64,000 nucleotides of DNA from Oligoflexia bacterium (GCA_023701205.1 JAMPXJ010000022.1:1-64000), one strand, 5' to 3'. Positions 35,480 to 45,262 are shown, counted from the stretch's first letter. Notes: generated from the sequence alone by a model not told the origin. Made by a program: numbers and translations.

Positions 35480-36759
35480 GCCAGTCCGAGAGCCTCTTCG
35501 AAAGATCCAAGCGCGTTTCGCCCGGCGGGGTGCATTCTCCGGTCCGTGCCTTCAAAGGCGTCGGCGGCGTGCCGCGCTTCATCCGTTCGGCCAAGGGCGC
35601 CGAGCTCGAGGACGTGGACGGGAGGCGCTACGTCGATTTCTGCATGTCCTGGGGGCCGCTCATGTTCGGGCATCAGGACGAGGAGATCGCCGAGGCCGTG
35701 CGCGCTTCGCTCTCGCGCGGCTGGTCCTTCGGGGCGGCCGAGCCCTACTCGCTGGAGCTCGCGGAGTTCCTCACGGGCGCGCTGCCCTGGGTGCAGAAGA
35801 TCCGCTTCGTGAACTCGGGGACCGAGGCCGTGATGGCGGCGCTGCGGCTCGCCCGCGGCGCCACGGGCCGGAGCAAGATCATGAAGTTCGACGGCTGCTA
35901 CCACGGGCACGTCGATTCGATGCTCGTGCGCGCGGGCTCGGGCCTGGCGGAGATGGCCTCGCCCGACAGCGCCGGGGTTTCGAAAGCCGTGGCCAACGAG
36001 ACGATCGTCGTGCCGCTCAACGATCTGGCGGCGCTTGAGAAGGCATTCGAGCTGCATGGCAAAGAGGTGGCCGCGGTGATCGTCGAGCCGGTGCCGGCCA
36101 ATAACGGCCTGCTCCCGCATGCCGAAGGTTTCCTCGCCAGGATGTCCGAGATCGCCCGCAAGCACGGAGCCCTCGTGATTTTCGACGAGGTCATCACGGG
36201 TTTCCGCGTCGCTTTCGGCGGAATGGCCGAGCGCACCGGACTTCGTCCGGACCTGGTGACCTACGGCAAGATCATCGGCGGCGGCTTCCCCGTGGGCGCT
36301 TACGGCGGCCGCTCTGACTTGATGGACCTGGTCGCACCGAGCGGGCCCGTTTATCAGGCCGGGACCCTGAGCGCGAATCCCGTCGCCATGAGCGCGGGCC
36401 TGGCGATGGTCAAGAAGCTCAAGCGCGAGAACCCCTATCCGGTGCTCGAGAAGCGGGTCGAAAGCCTCGCGCGCGAGCTTGAGAAGATCGCGGCGGGCAG
36501 GGAGGTTTCGGTTCAGCGCTTCGCCTCCATGTTCTGGATGGTCTTCGGCAAGGTCACGACCCGCGACGGCGTCGTACGCGCGCCCGAGGAGACGCCCGGC
36601 ACGCAGAAGGAGCGTTACGCGAAGGCATTCCATCAGCTTCTGGGCCAGGGGATCTACTTCGCCCCGAGCGGCTTCGAGGTCTCTTTCCTTTCGACCGCGC
36701 ACACCGATGCGCAGCTCGCGCGCGTGCTCGACGGGGTGAAAGGCGCCCTGGGAGGCTAG
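35476..36759 (+). CDS. hemL: Glutamate-1-semialdehyde 2,1-aminomutase
   Basis: The 427-aa PLP enzyme converts glutamate-1-semialdehyde to 5-aminolevulinate. The signature features are SPGGVHSPVRAF, FVNSGTEAVMAALRLAR, CYHGHVDSMLV, IFDEVITGFRV and the PLP lysine in YGKIIGGGFPVGA. Length and domain order are normal. It is separated by three bases from the sensor kinase gene that follows; the kinase's GGAGG site lies in the last codons of hemL. Confidence 0.95.
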   Translation: MSQSESLFERSKRVSPGGVHSPVRAFKGVGGVPRFIRSAKGAELEDVDGRRYVDFCMSWGPLMFGHQDEEIAEAVRASLSRGWSFGAAEPYSLELAEFLTGALPWVQKIRFVNSGTEAVMAALRLARGATGRSKIMKFDGCYHGHVDSMLVRAGSGLAEMASPDSAGVSKAVANETIVVPLNDLAALEKAFELHGKEVAAVIVEPVPANNGLLPHAEGFLARMSEIARKHGALVIFDEVITGFRVAFGGMAERTGLRPDLVTYGKIIGGGFPVGAYGGRSDLMDLVAPSGPVYQAGTLSANPVAMSAGLAMVKKLKRENPYPVLEKRVESLARELEKIAAGREVSVQRFASMFWMVFGKVTTRDGVVRAPEETPGTQKERYAKAFHQLLGQGIYFAPSGFEVSFLSTAHTDAQLARVLDGVKGALGG

Positions 36760-36762
36760 GAC

Positions 36763-37749
36763 TTGAGCTCTTCGGCCCGCTCGCTCACGAGCAGCATCAC
36801 CGGTTCGATGATCGCGGCGTCCAACCGGCGCCTGCGGATCATGCTGATGGCGCACGCGAGCTGGATCGGCTTTCTCTGCCTGCTCGTCGCCTGGTGGGCG
36901 AGGCTCGGGCTGCGTCAGGGCGAGCGGATCGCCGAGCTCGAGCAGGCCCTCGGCATCGCCACCGCGCAGAGCAACTGGGAGAAGACGCAGCGGATGCTCC
37001 TGTGGGAGTCCTGGGCGTTTTTCGCGCTCCTGATCGTGAGCGGGGCGCTGCTTTTCGGCCTTTACTGGCGGGATCTGCGCCGCAACCGCGCGCTGCAGGC
37101 GTTTTTCGCCTCGGTTACCCATGAGCTGCGCACGCCGCTCACGAGCATCCGGCTGCAGGCGGAATCCATCGCCGAAACGCTCTCGTCCGATGCTTCCGAG
37201 CGGGAGCTCGTGGCGCGGCTTCTGGAGGATACCCAGCGGCTCGAAGGCCAGGTGGAACGAACGCTCGAGCTGGCGCGCCTGGAAGGGGGCGGGCCGGTCA
37301 TGCTCCAGACGGTGCAGCTCAAGCCCGTGATCGACCGGCAGCTCACGCGCTGGCGGCACAGCCAGGGCGATCGCATCGAGGTCCGAAGCGCGATCGAGGA
37401 CGTCTCGGTCGAGGGCGATCCGGTCGCAATCGGCGTGATCGTGAAGAACCTGCTGGAGAACGCCGTTCGCCACGCGAAAAAGGATAGGATCCGCGTGGAG
37501 CTCAGCGCCTCCGCGCGCAACGGGCGCGTGGAGCTCCTTTATCAGGACGACGGCGTGGGCTTCAGCGGCGATCGCAAGGCGCTCGGAAGGGTCTTTCATC
37601 GCGGACCCGGCTCGAGCGGCAGCGGCATCGGGCTTTATCTCATGCGCGTGCTGATGCGGCAGATGGGCGGCAAGGCCGAGTTCCTCACCGGCACGGGCCA
37701 GGGATTCTCCGCGCGGATGAGCTTCCGCGAGAGGAGGAGCGATGGTTGA
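36763..37749 (+). CDS. Membrane sensor histidine kinase inside the heme operon
   Basis: The 328-aa kinase has two transmembrane helices (about 29-47 and 83-101) with a periplasmic loop of only about 35 residues, too small for a normal sensor domain, so sensing may be in the membrane. HisKA has His120 in VTHELRTPL. The ATPase domain has LLENAVRHA, DDGVGF and SGSGIGLYL. The start is TTG with GGAGG seven bases upstream. The stop overlaps the response-regulator start. It is placed between hemL and hemE, so it may sense heme, porphyrin or redox state (inference). Confidence 0.9.
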   Translation: MSSSARSLTSSITGSMIAASNRRLRIMLMAHASWIGFLCLLVAWWARLGLRQGERIAELEQALGIATAQSNWEKTQRMLLWESWAFFALLIVSGALLFGLYWRDLRRNRALQAFFASVTHELRTPLTSIRLQAESIAETLSSDASERELVARLLEDTQRLEGQVERTLELARLEGGGPVMLQTVQLKPVIDRQLTRWRHSQGDRIEVRSAIEDVSVEGDPVAIGVIVKNLLENAVRHAKKDRIRVELSASARNGRVELLYQDDGVGFSGDRKALGRVFHRGPGSSGSGIGLYLMRVLMRQMGGKAEFLTGTGQGFSARMSFRERRSDG

Positions 37750-38443
37750 GCGCGCGTCCCGCCTCCTGGTCCTCGAGGACGAGCGCAACGTCGGCGCGAC
37801 CCTCGTGGAGCGCCTGCGCAAGGAGGGCTTCGACGTGGCGTGGGCCGCGAGCGTGGAGGAGGCGCGGCTGGAGATCGGACAGCGGCGGTTCGACCTGGCG
37901 CTCTTGGACGTGGGGCTGCCGGATGGCTCGGGTTTCGACGTCGCGGAGGAGCTGCGGAAGCTCGCGCCGTCGACATCGATCATTTTTCTGACCGCGATGG
38001 GGAGCCCGGAGGATCGCGTGCGCGGGCTCGAGCTTGGCGCCGAGGACTACGTCGTCAAGCCGTTCCATCTCAAGGAGCTTTTGCTCCGCGTGAACAACGG
38101 CCTCAAGCGCGCGCGCTACCTATCGAGCTCCCTCGAGGAGCAGGGCGACAGCCTCGTGATCGGCAAGGCCCAGGTGCATTTTTCGAAATTCGAGGCGGAG
38201 GTGGATGGAAAAACCCATTCGCTCACGCACAAGGAGGTCGCGCTGTTGCGCCTCCTGGTCGAGCGGCGCGGCAAGGTGGTGAGCCGCGACGAGATCCTGA
38301 ACCACGTCTGGTCCGAGGACGAATTCCCGACATCCCGGACGATCGACAATTTCATCATGCGGCTCCGGCGCCTCGTGGAGGCCGATCCGGAAAATCCGCA
38401 GGTGATCCGCAGCATCCGGGGAGTGGGGTACCAGCTCACATGA
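37742..38443 (+). CDS. OmpR/PhoB-family response regulator in the heme operon
   Basis: The 233-aa regulator has an N-terminal receiver domain with the phospho-acceptor Asp56 (LALLDVGLP), acidic pair LEDE and Lys in YVVKPF, plus Thr in FLTAMG. The C-terminal winged helix has LTHKEVALLRLL, VSRDEILNHVW, RTIDNFIMRLRR and IRGVGYQL. It overlaps the partner kinase by eight bases and the hemE start by four. The likely target is the heme operon or heme-related functions; no binding site was identified. Confidence 0.92.
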   Translation: MVERASRLLVLEDERNVGATLVERLRKEGFDVAWAASVEEARLEIGQRRFDLALLDVGLPDGSGFDVAEELRKLAPSTSIIFLTAMGSPEDRVRGLELGAEDYVVKPFHLKELLLRVNNGLKRARYLSSSLEEQGDSLVIGKAQVHFSKFEAEVDGKTHSLTHKEVALLRLLVERRGKVVSRDEILNHVWSEDEFPTSRTIDNFIMRLRRLVEADPENPQVIRSIRGVGYQLT

Positions 38444-39489
38444 ATCTCTTCCAGAAGACACTCGCGATGAAAAACGATGGCCGCCCGCCAGTCTGGTTCA
38501 TGCGCCAGGCGGGGCGCTATCATTCCCACTATCAGAAGCTCAAGGAACGCTACACGTTCATGGAGCTCTGTCGCATTCCGGAGGTCGCCTGCGAGACGAC
38601 GATGGGCCCCATCCGCGATTTCGACTTCGACGCCGCGATCCTTTTCTCGGATCTGCTCTTCCCGCTCGAGGCGATGGGAATGGGCCTGACCTACGAGCCG
38701 GGACCGAAGCTCGATCGCAAGCTCGAGACCCTGGCTGACGTCCGGAAGCTGCAAGGAGGCGCGCAGCTCGCCGAGAAGCTTTCGTTCCAGGGCAAGGCGA
38801 TGGAGCTCATCCGCAAGGAGCTCCCGCGCGAAAAAGGCCTGCTCGGTTTTGTCGGCGGTCCCGCCACGCTCTTCTGCTACGCGGTCGAGGGCAGCCACTC
38901 GGGCGAGCTGAGCTCGGCGATCACGGGAATGCGCGATGGCCGCTTCCGGGCGTTCTTCGAGGAAAAGCTCCTCGATCTCCTGGCGGAGAACATGGCCCTC
39001 CAGGCGCGCGCCGGAGCGGATACCATCGTGATCATGGACACGAGCGCGGGCGAGCTGGATGCCGCCTCCTTCCGCGATATCGAGGTCCCGGCGATCGGCG
39101 AGCTGATCAAGCGCTTTCACGCGCGCTGCCCGGGCGTGCCGGTTTCCTACTATTCCAAGGGCACCGGTCCCGCGCACTGGATGGCGCTCGACGACCTGCC
39201 GCTCGCGTGCGTGGGCTTCGACTGGCGCGAGTCGATCACCGACATCCTCTCGCTCTGGGGCAGGAAGACCGCGGTGCAGGGGAATTTCGATCCGAACCTG
39301 CTCTTCTTGGATTCGCGCGAGCTCGAGCCCAGGATCCGCGCGTTCTTCGAGGAGGCGCTGAAGCTTCCCAAGGAGAGCCGGCGGGGCTGGGTCTGCGGGC
39401 TCGGCCACGGCGTGCTGCCGGGAACGCCCGAAGCCAGCGTCCGTCTTTTCCTCAAGCTGCAGCGCGAGGCCTTCGGAGGATCGGCATGA
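38440..39489 (+). CDS. hemE: Uroporphyrinogen decarboxylase
   Basis: The 349-aa enzyme decarboxylates the four acetate side chains to give coproporphyrinogen III. The N-terminal PPVWFMRQAGRY is the family signature (substrate-binding arginine), followed by AAILFSDLLFPLEAMG with the catalytic Asp region, GPATLFCYAVEG and GLGHGVLPGTPE. It starts with ATGA overlapping the regulator stop and ends overlapping hemN in the same way. Confidence 0.95.
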   Translation: MNLFQKTLAMKNDGRPPVWFMRQAGRYHSHYQKLKERYTFMELCRIPEVACETTMGPIRDFDFDAAILFSDLLFPLEAMGMGLTYEPGPKLDRKLETLADVRKLQGGAQLAEKLSFQGKAMELIRKELPREKGLLGFVGGPATLFCYAVEGSHSGELSSAITGMRDGRFRAFFEEKLLDLLAENMALQARAGADTIVIMDTSAGELDAASFRDIEVPAIGELIKRFHARCPGVPVSYYSKGTGPAHWMALDDLPLACVGFDWRESITDILSLWGRKTAVQGNFDPNLLFLDSRELEPRIRAFFEEALKLPKESRRGWVCGLGHGVLPGTPEASVRLFLKLQREAFGGSA

Positions 39490-40841
39490 GTCTTTTCAAG
39501 AAGTACAACGTTCCAGGGCCTCGTTACACGAGCTATCCCACGGTCCCTTACTGGACCACGACGCCAACGACGGAGCAGTGGCTGGAGAGCATCCGTCAAG
39601 CAGTCGACGGCGGCGAGCGCGACGGCGTCGGCGCAGCGCTCTACGTGCATGTCCCGTTCTGCCACAGTCTCTGCACCTACTGCGGCTGCAACACCCGCAT
39701 CACCCGCAACCGCGCGGTCGTCGGCCCCTACATCGACACGGTCCTCAAGGAGTGGGGAATGTACGTCTCCCGCCTCGGCCGGCGGATGCATCTCGAGGAG
39801 CTGCATTTGGGCGGCGGTACCCCGACCTACCTCACCGCGGAGGAGCTCGAGCGCCTCATCGGGGGGATTCTCGAGCGGGTTTCCGTCACCTCCACGGCCG
39901 AGTTCTCGATCGAGGCCGATCCGCGCGTGACCACGCGCGAGCAGATCGCCACGCTCGCGAAGCTCGGCTTCCGGCGGTTGAGCCTGGGGATCCAGGATTT
40001 CGATCCCAAGGTGCAGGATATCGTTCATCGCGTGCAGTCCGAGGAGCAGGTGAGAGCCGTCACGGAGAACGCCCGCGAGTGCGGTTTCAACAGCGTGAAC
40101 TACGATCTCATCTACGGGCTGCCCTTCCAGACGCTTCAGAGCGTCGAGGGCACGATCGATGCGGTCCGCCGGCTGCGCCCGGATCGCATCGCGTTTTACG
40201 CTTACGCGCACGTGCCGTGGATCAAGCCGGGCCAGCGCCGCTTCACCGAAGCGGATCTGCCCTCGGGCGACGAGAAGCGGATGCTCTACGAGCGCGGGCG
40301 CGAAATGCTCGAGGAGGTCGGGTATCGCGAGATCGGCATGGATCACTTCGCGCTCGAGACGGATTCGCTTTGGAAGTCCTCGCTCGACGGCTCCCTCCAT
40401 CGCAACTTCATGGGCTACACCACGCGGCAGGTCGCGCCGCAGATCGGGCTCGGAGTCTCCTCGATCGGCGATTCCTGGACGGCCTTCGCCCAAAACGAGA
40501 AGACGCTCGAGAACTACCAGCGGAAGGTCGAAGCCGGCGAGCTGCCGATCCTCCGCGGGCATGTCCTGGATCAGGAGGATCAGGTGCTTCGGCGCCACAT
40601 CCTGAACGTGATGACCCGGTTCGCGACGGATTGGGGCGGGGAGGGGCTTCAGACGCCGTTCCTCGACACCGTGCCGGAGCGGCTCAGGGAATTCGCGAAG
40701 GATGGGCTGCTGGAGCTCGGGGAGAAGGGCTGTCAGGTCACGGCCAAGGGCCGGCCGTTCCTTCGAAACATCTGCATGGCGATGGACGCGCGGCTGGTCC
40801 GCCAAGCGCCCTCCACCCAGCTCTTCAGCAAGACGATCTGA
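39486..40841 (+). CDS. hemN: Oxygen-independent coproporphyrinogen III oxidase
   Basis: The 451-aa radical SAM enzyme has the cluster motif VHVPFCHSLCTYCGCN (CxxxCxxC plus the fourth Cys typical of true HemN rather than HemW). PGPRYTSYPTVP at the N-terminus, HLGGGTPTYL and IYGLPFQT are also typical. It converts coproporphyrinogen III to protoporphyrinogen IX without oxygen. The following oxidase is of the FAD, oxygen-using type. Confidence 0.95.
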   Translation: MSLFKKYNVPGPRYTSYPTVPYWTTTPTTEQWLESIRQAVDGGERDGVGAALYVHVPFCHSLCTYCGCNTRITRNRAVVGPYIDTVLKEWGMYVSRLGRRMHLEELHLGGGTPTYLTAEELERLIGGILERVSVTSTAEFSIEADPRVTTREQIATLAKLGFRRLSLGIQDFDPKVQDIVHRVQSEEQVRAVTENARECGFNSVNYDLIYGLPFQTLQSVEGTIDAVRRLRPDRIAFYAYAHVPWIKPGQRRFTEADLPSGDEKRMLYERGREMLEEVGYREIGMDHFALETDSLWKSSLDGSLHRNFMGYTTRQVAPQIGLGVSSIGDSWTAFAQNEKTLENYQRKVEAGELPILRGHVLDQEDQVLRRHILNVMTRFATDWGGEGLQTPFLDTVPERLREFAKDGLLELGEKGCQVTAKGRPFLRNICMAMDARLVRQAPSTQLFSKTI

Positions 40842-40844
40842 GCC

Positions 40845-42164
40845 ATGCTGGGGAGAATCGATCCGGGGCAGAAGGAAGTGACGGTGGTGGGTGCCGGAAT
40901 CGCGGGGCTCCTCGCCGCTTACGAGCTCGACCGCAAGGGTTACGAGGTGACGCTCGTCGAGGCGGCTCCGCGCGCGGGCGGCCTGATCCAGACGGAAAGG
41001 ACGCCTTTCGGGATCGCCGAATCCGCCGCGCATTCCATCCTGGTGACGCCGGTGATCGAAAGATTGTGCGAGGAGCTCGGCGTGGAGCTCGTGCCCGTGC
41101 GCAAGGAGTCGAAGTCGCGCTTCATCCTGCGCGACGGAAAGCTGCGCAAATTCCCCCTGAGCTTCTTCGAAGCGGTCTGGGCTTTTCTCCGGGCTTATTT
41201 CGTCCTTTCGCCCAAGGAGCCCGCACCCGAGTGCATGACCTTTCAGGGCTGGGCGGAGCGCTTCTTCGGAAAGCCCGTCGCGCGGTATCTGATGACGCCT
41301 TTTCTGCGCGGGATCTATGGCGCGAATCCGGCGGATCTGGCGGTGTCGGCGGTCTATCCGGCGCTCGTCGTGCCCCGCGGGCATTCCTTCCTGAGCTGGA
41401 TGCTGAGGCGCGCTTTCCGGAAGGGCGGCTCCCCCGGAAAAGCCGCACCCAAGCCCAAGCGGCGGCTTCGCGGGATGGTCACCCCGCGCGGCGGCATGCA
41501 GTCGCTCGTGGACGCGCTCGATGCACGCCTCGTGAAGAGCCTGGGTGCGCGTTATCGTAAAGGGCAGCCGCTCGCGGAGCTTCCTGCTTCCGGCAACATC
41601 GTGCTCTCGGTGCCGGCCCCGGCCGCCGCGCGCCTGCTCGAGCGGGAGTCCCCGGAGCTGAGCCGTGCGCTATCCGCCGTGCGCTACACGGCGCTCGCGG
41701 CGGTGACGGCTTTCGTTCCGCGCGAGACCGCGCCGTCGCTTCCGCGGGGCGTGGGCGTGCTTTTCCCCGACGGAGAAGGCCGGGATTCGCTCGGCATTCT
41801 TTTCAACTCGAGCAGCTTCCCCGCACGCGTCACGGACGAGGGCAAGTGGGCCTCCTTCACCTTGATCATCGGGGGAACGCCGCGGCCCGAGCTGGTCGGT
41901 CGCGATGACGGCGCGCTCGAGGAGATCGTTCGCAACGAGCTTCGCACGGTCCTGGGCGCGCCTGAGGTCTCGCGGATGGTCATTCGCCGCTGGGAGCAGG
42001 CAGTGCCGCGTTACGATTTCGATTTGCAGCGGGCCTGGCAGGTTGCCCGCGAAACCTGGTGCAGCCAGCCCGGGCGCGTGCTTTTCGGCAATTATACCGG
42101 GCAAATCAGCCTGCGCGGAATGATCGAGTCGGCAAGCGGTCTGGCCGCGGGATTGCATTCTTGA
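40845..42164 (+). CDS. hemY: FAD-dependent protoporphyrinogen/coproporphyrinogen oxidase (HemY type)
   Basis: The 439-aa flavoprotein has an N-terminal dinucleotide motif VVGAGIAGLLAAYEL, then VEAAPRAGGLIQT, and a C-terminal FAD-contact region LFGNYTGQISLRGMIESA. This fits the HemG/HemY-type oxidase that forms the porphyrin. It is three bases after hemN. In this pathway it would act on protoporphyrinogen IX, the product of the hemN step. No ferrochelatase gene is found in the window. Confidence 0.88.
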   Translation: MLGRIDPGQKEVTVVGAGIAGLLAAYELDRKGYEVTLVEAAPRAGGLIQTERTPFGIAESAAHSILVTPVIERLCEELGVELVPVRKESKSRFILRDGKLRKFPLSFFEAVWAFLRAYFVLSPKEPAPECMTFQGWAERFFGKPVARYLMTPFLRGIYGANPADLAVSAVYPALVVPRGHSFLSWMLRRAFRKGGSPGKAAPKPKRRLRGMVTPRGGMQSLVDALDARLVKSLGARYRKGQPLAELPASGNIVLSVPAPAAARLLERESPELSRALSAVRYTALAAVTAFVPRETAPSLPRGVGVLFPDGEGRDSLGILFNSSSFPARVTDEGKWASFTLIIGGTPRPELVGRDDGALEEIVRNELRTVLGAPEVSRMVIRRWEQAVPRYDFDLQRAWQVARETWCSQPGRVLFGNYTGQISLRGMIESASGLAAGLHS

Positions 42165-42170
42165 CGCTGG

Positions 42171-44042
42171 ATGGAAAAAAAGTCCGTACCCGGACGCACT
42201 CCGCGCTTCAGCATCCTCTACTTCCTGCTGGCCGTCTGGCTTTCGCTCTTCTTTTTTGACTTCCTCCGGTATAGCCGCAACATCGAGGTGATCCCTTACA
42301 GTCAGTTCATCTCGCAGGTCGAAAAGGGGAACGTATCGCAGGTCGCCATCGGAAGGGAGAAGGTCGAGGGTTCCTTCAAGAATGTTGAAAAGGGCAAGCG
42401 CAAGCAGTTCATGACCGTGCGGGTGGAGGACCCCACGCTCACGGATCGCCTGGCGAAGAAGCAGGTGGCCTTCACCGGCGTGCATGAGAGCACCTTCTGG
42501 CGCGACGTGCTCTCCTGGGTGATTCCCGCGCTCGTCCTCGCGATGGTCTGGCTCTTCGTGATGAACCGGATGAGCCAGGCGTCCGCCCGAGGTGGCGGGA
42601 TGCTCCCTCTCGGCAAGTCCAAGGCGAAAGTCTATGTGGAAAAGGGCCTGAAAACCCGCTTCGACAGCGTGGCCGGAGTCGACGAAGCCAAGGACGAGCT
42701 GCGCGAGGTCGTGAGCTACCTGCGCGATCCGCAGAAGTACTCGAAGCTCGGCGGCCGGATGCCCAAAGGCGTGCTGCTCGCGGGGCCGCCCGGCACGGGG
42801 AAAACGCTGCTCGCTCGCGCGGTGGCGGGCGAGGCGGGCGTGCCGTTCTTCTCGATCAACGGGTCGGAGTTCGTCGAGCTCTTCGTCGGCCTCGGGGCCG
42901 CGCGCGTGCGCGACCTCTTCGAGCAGGCCCGGACCCAGGCGCCTTGCATCATCTTCATCGACGAGCTGGACGCGCTCGGCAAGGCGCGCGGCGTGACCGC
43001 CATCACCGGCGCCTCGAACGACGAGAAGGAGCAGACGCTCAACCAGCTCCTGGCCGAGCTCGACGGCTTCGATCCTTCGGTCGGAACGATCATCATCGGC
43101 GCGACCAACCGGCCCGAGGTGCTCGATCAGGCGCTCCTGCGTTCGGGGCGCTTCGATCGGCAGATCGTGCTCGACAAGCCGGACCGTCGCGGTCGCGAGA
43201 AGATCCTCGAGGTCCACGTCAAGAACATCAAGCTTTCGCCCCAGGTCGCGCTGGGGACCGTGGCCTCGCTGACCGCGGGTTTCTCCGGAGCGGACCTGGC
43301 GAATCTCGTGAACGAGGCGGCGCTGATCGCGACCCGTCGGGGGGCCGAGCAGGTGGAGCTTCCCGATTTCACCCAGGGCATCGAGCGCATCGTCGCCGGT
43401 CTCGAGCGCAAGAGCCGGATCCTCAATCCGATCGACAAGAAGCGCGTCGCCTTCCATGAGATGGGCCATGCGACGGTGTCCCTCGCGCTCGGCGAGGACG
43501 AGGCCGTCCACAAGGTGAGCGTGATTCCGCGCGGGATCGGCGCGCTCGGTTACACGTTGCGCCGGCCCACCGAGGACCGCTACATGATGAGCAAGCCCGA
43601 GCTTCAGGGCAAGCTCGCGATCGCGCTCGGCGGGCGGGCTTCGGAGTCCGTCTTCTTCGACGAGGTGACCACGGGCGCCGCGGACGATCTCGAGAAGGCC
43701 ACGGATCTCGCCCATGCGATGGTGACCCGCTACGGGATGAGCCCGGAGCTGGGTCTTGCGACCTTCGAGCGGGAAGCATCGGCCTTCCTCGCCGGGCAAG
43801 GCGTGGTGCGGACGCCTTACAGCGAGAGCACCGCGCGCCGGATCGACGAGGAGGTCAAGGCGCTCCTTGCCAGTGCCTACGATAAGGCGCTCGAGGTGAT
43901 TCGCGGCTACCGCGCCTTGATCGAGGAGGGTGCGCGAATCCTCCTGGAAAAGGAGACGATCGAGGAGGCCGAGCTCAAGGCGCTTTGGGAAGCGCATCGC
44001 GCGCGAAAAGGAGCGCCGCCCGCGCTGATCCGGGTGTCCTGA
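42171..44042 (+). CDS. ftsH: ATP-dependent zinc metalloprotease FtsH
   Basis: The 623-aa membrane protease has two transmembrane helices (about 14-32 and 112-131) flanking a periplasmic domain. The AAA domain has GPPGTGKT (205-212), [11 protein letters not shown] and the second region of homology. The peptidase domain has HEMGH (His429, Glu430, His433). The overall length is normal. FtsH degrades misfolded membrane proteins and regulators. It follows hemY by six bases, so it may be the last gene of the heme transcript. Confidence 0.95.
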   Translation: MEKKSVPGRTPRFSILYFLLAVWLSLFFFDFLRYSRNIEVIPYSQFISQVEKGNVSQVAIGREKVEGSFKNVEKGKRKQFMTVRVEDPTLTDRLAKKQVAFTGVHESTFWRDVLSWVIPALVLAMVWLFVMNRMSQASARGGGMLPLGKSKAKVYVEKGLKTRFDSVAGVDEAKDELREVVSYLRDPQKYSKLGGRMPKGVLLAGPPGTGKTLLARAVAGEAGVPFFSINGSEFVELFVGLGAARVRDLFEQARTQAPCIIFIDELDALGKARGVTAITGASNDEKEQTLNQLLAELDGFDPSVGTIIIGATNRPEVLDQALLRSGRFDRQIVLDKPDRRGREKILEVHVKNIKLSPQVALGTVASLTAGFSGADLANLVNEAALIATRRGAEQVELPDFTQGIERIVAGLERKSRILNPIDKKRVAFHEMGHATVSLALGEDEAVHKVSVIPRGIGALGYTLRRPTEDRYMMSKPELQGKLAIALGGRASESVFFDEVTTGAADDLEKATDLAHAMVTRYGMSPELGLATFEREASAFLAGQGVVRTPYSESTARRIDEEVKALLASAYDKALEVIRGYRALIEEGARILLEKETIEEAELKALWEAHRARKGAPPALIRVS

Positions 44043-44045
44043 TGC

Positions 44046-44732
44046 TCATTCCGCCTTCGCCAGCAGCTCGCCGAGCGTGACCTCCGAGAACCGTCGCGCC
44101 TGCAGGCACTGCCCCGGCGTCAGCTCGTTCGTACCGCCCGGGCCCATGAGGTTGCCAGGCTCCGCCACGTGCGGGAGCGACAGCGCATGCGCCAGCTCGT
44201 GCGCGATGATCGGCGCGGCCGAGACGTCGTGGAACTTCGTCGACGAGATCATCGCGCCGATACGTTCGATCCCGCGCGGGCTCGTGAAAACCCAGCCCAG
44301 GCCCGAAAGCCGGAAGCCGTCCTTTTCCTCGAAACCCCAGGGTCCCGCGACCGTCAGCGGCAGCGCGGGGAAGCCGCTCGGATTCAGCGCCGCCGCGATC
44401 CGGCTGAGATCCTCCTGGCTGCGTGGCTCATAGGGAATGCCGAGATTCGGCGCCGACACGTTCGTCACCGAGCGAGGGACAAAGCTCACCGCGCACTGGG
44501 ACCACACGCGATTGACCTCCTCGAGCCGGCGGGCGAGCCGCGCCTCCTCGATACGGCCGGCGTGCTCCGGCCCGGTGAGATTTCGCACGTCCACCCGAAG
44601 AGTGATGGGGCGCCAGCCCGGGTCCAGGCTGGCCAGCGGCTTGGGTGGAGCGGGCAGTGCCATGGCCGACGAGCCGGTGACCATCAGCAAAGCAGAAGCA
44701 GCGAAAATAATTCGGGTTTTCACTTCGCTCAC
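44046..44732 (-). CDS. Secreted matrixin-like zinc metalloprotease
   Basis: The 228-aa protein has a signal peptide (about 1-25) and the zinc motif HELAHALSLPH (His178, Glu179, His182, His188), followed by a Met-turn candidate at Met196 (NLMGP). VNRVWSQC (73-80) parallels INSVWARC in the lipoprotein at 18691-19434, and both end with a conserved QC..AR motif. This copy is secreted rather than lipidated. It converges on ftsH and is divergent from the CBS gene, with an inverted repeat between. Confidence 0.78.
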   Translation of the reverse strand: MSEVKTRIIFAASALLMVTGSSAMALPAPPKPLASLDPGWRPITLRVDVRNLTGPEHAGRIEEARLARRLEEVNRVWSQCAVSFVPRSVTNVSAPNLGIPYEPRSQEDLSRIAAALNPSGFPALPLTVAGPWGFEEKDGFRLSGLGWVFTSPRGIERIGAMISSTKFHDVSAAPIIAHELAHALSLPHVAEPGNLMGPGGTNELTPGQCLQARRFSEVTLGELLAKAE

Positions 44733-44748
44733 GCAATGCGTTATACAT

Positions 44749-44771
44749 AACTTGAGCTAGAAGATCAAGTT
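44749..44771. promoter_or_regulatory. Inverted repeat between divergent protease and CBS genes
   Basis: AACTTGA (44749-44755) and TCAAGTT (44765-44771) are perfect seven-base arms with a nine-base spacer, in an AT-rich gap of 101 bases between the minus-strand protease start (44732) and the plus-strand CBS gene. The spacing and arms suit a dimeric regulator. No regulator can be assigned. Confidence 0.4.
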
Positions 44772-44833
44772 AAAATAAGTTATTGAAACCTAAGCCCTTG
44801 CTGGCAAATCCGGCCTGGGGCAACTTAGAGGGC

Positions 44834-45262
44834 ATGACAGCACTTCCCACGCGAGTGAAAGACCTGATGACGACCGATGTTTTCGCGCTCCGCGAGGACG
44901 ATACCCTGAAGGATCTCGATGAGGTTCTGACCTGGAAGAAGTTCAGGCACGTCCCGGTCATTGACGAGGAGTCGCATCTTTTAGGCCTGATCACGCATCG
45001 GGACTTCCTCACGCTCGCGATCTCCAAGCTCGCCCGCATCCGCAAGGACGAGATCTCGGATCTCTACGGGACGATCCGCATTGGCGACGTGATGGGCCGC
45101 AAGGTCACCTCCGTCTCCCCGGCGACGACGCTTGCCGAGGCGGCGGAGATCATGCTCAAGCACAAGTTCGGCTGCCTGCCGGTCGTCGAGGGCACGCGCC
45201 TGGTGGGCATCATCACCGAGTCGGATTTCGTCAAAGCCTACATGAAATTCGGGCTGCGCTGA
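44834..45262 (+). CDS. Tandem CBS-domain protein
   Basis: The 142-aa protein consists of two CBS domains: DLMTTDVFALREDDTLKDLDEVL to HVPVIDEESHLLGLITHRDF, and DVMGRKVTSVSPATTLAEAAEIM to CLPVVEGTRLVGIITESDF. CBS pairs bind adenosine nucleotides or NAD and regulate partner proteins. The ATG at 44834 begins at the first domain and has AGAGG close upstream; a TTG 17 codons earlier is the alternative. No partner gene is adjacent. Confidence 0.85.
   Translation: MTALPTRVKDLMTTDVFALREDDTLKDLDEVLTWKKFRHVPVIDEESHLLGLITHRDFLTLAISKLARIRKDEISDLYGTIRIGDVMGRKVTSVSPATTLAEAAEIMLKHKFGCLPVVEGTRLVGIITESDFVKAYMKFGLR

Noticed and set aside
35440..37983. An 847-codon minus-strand frame opposite hemL and the sensor kinase
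   Set aside because: The plus-strand genes here have all the expected catalytic motifs; this frame has none and is the usual mirror of GC-rich codons.
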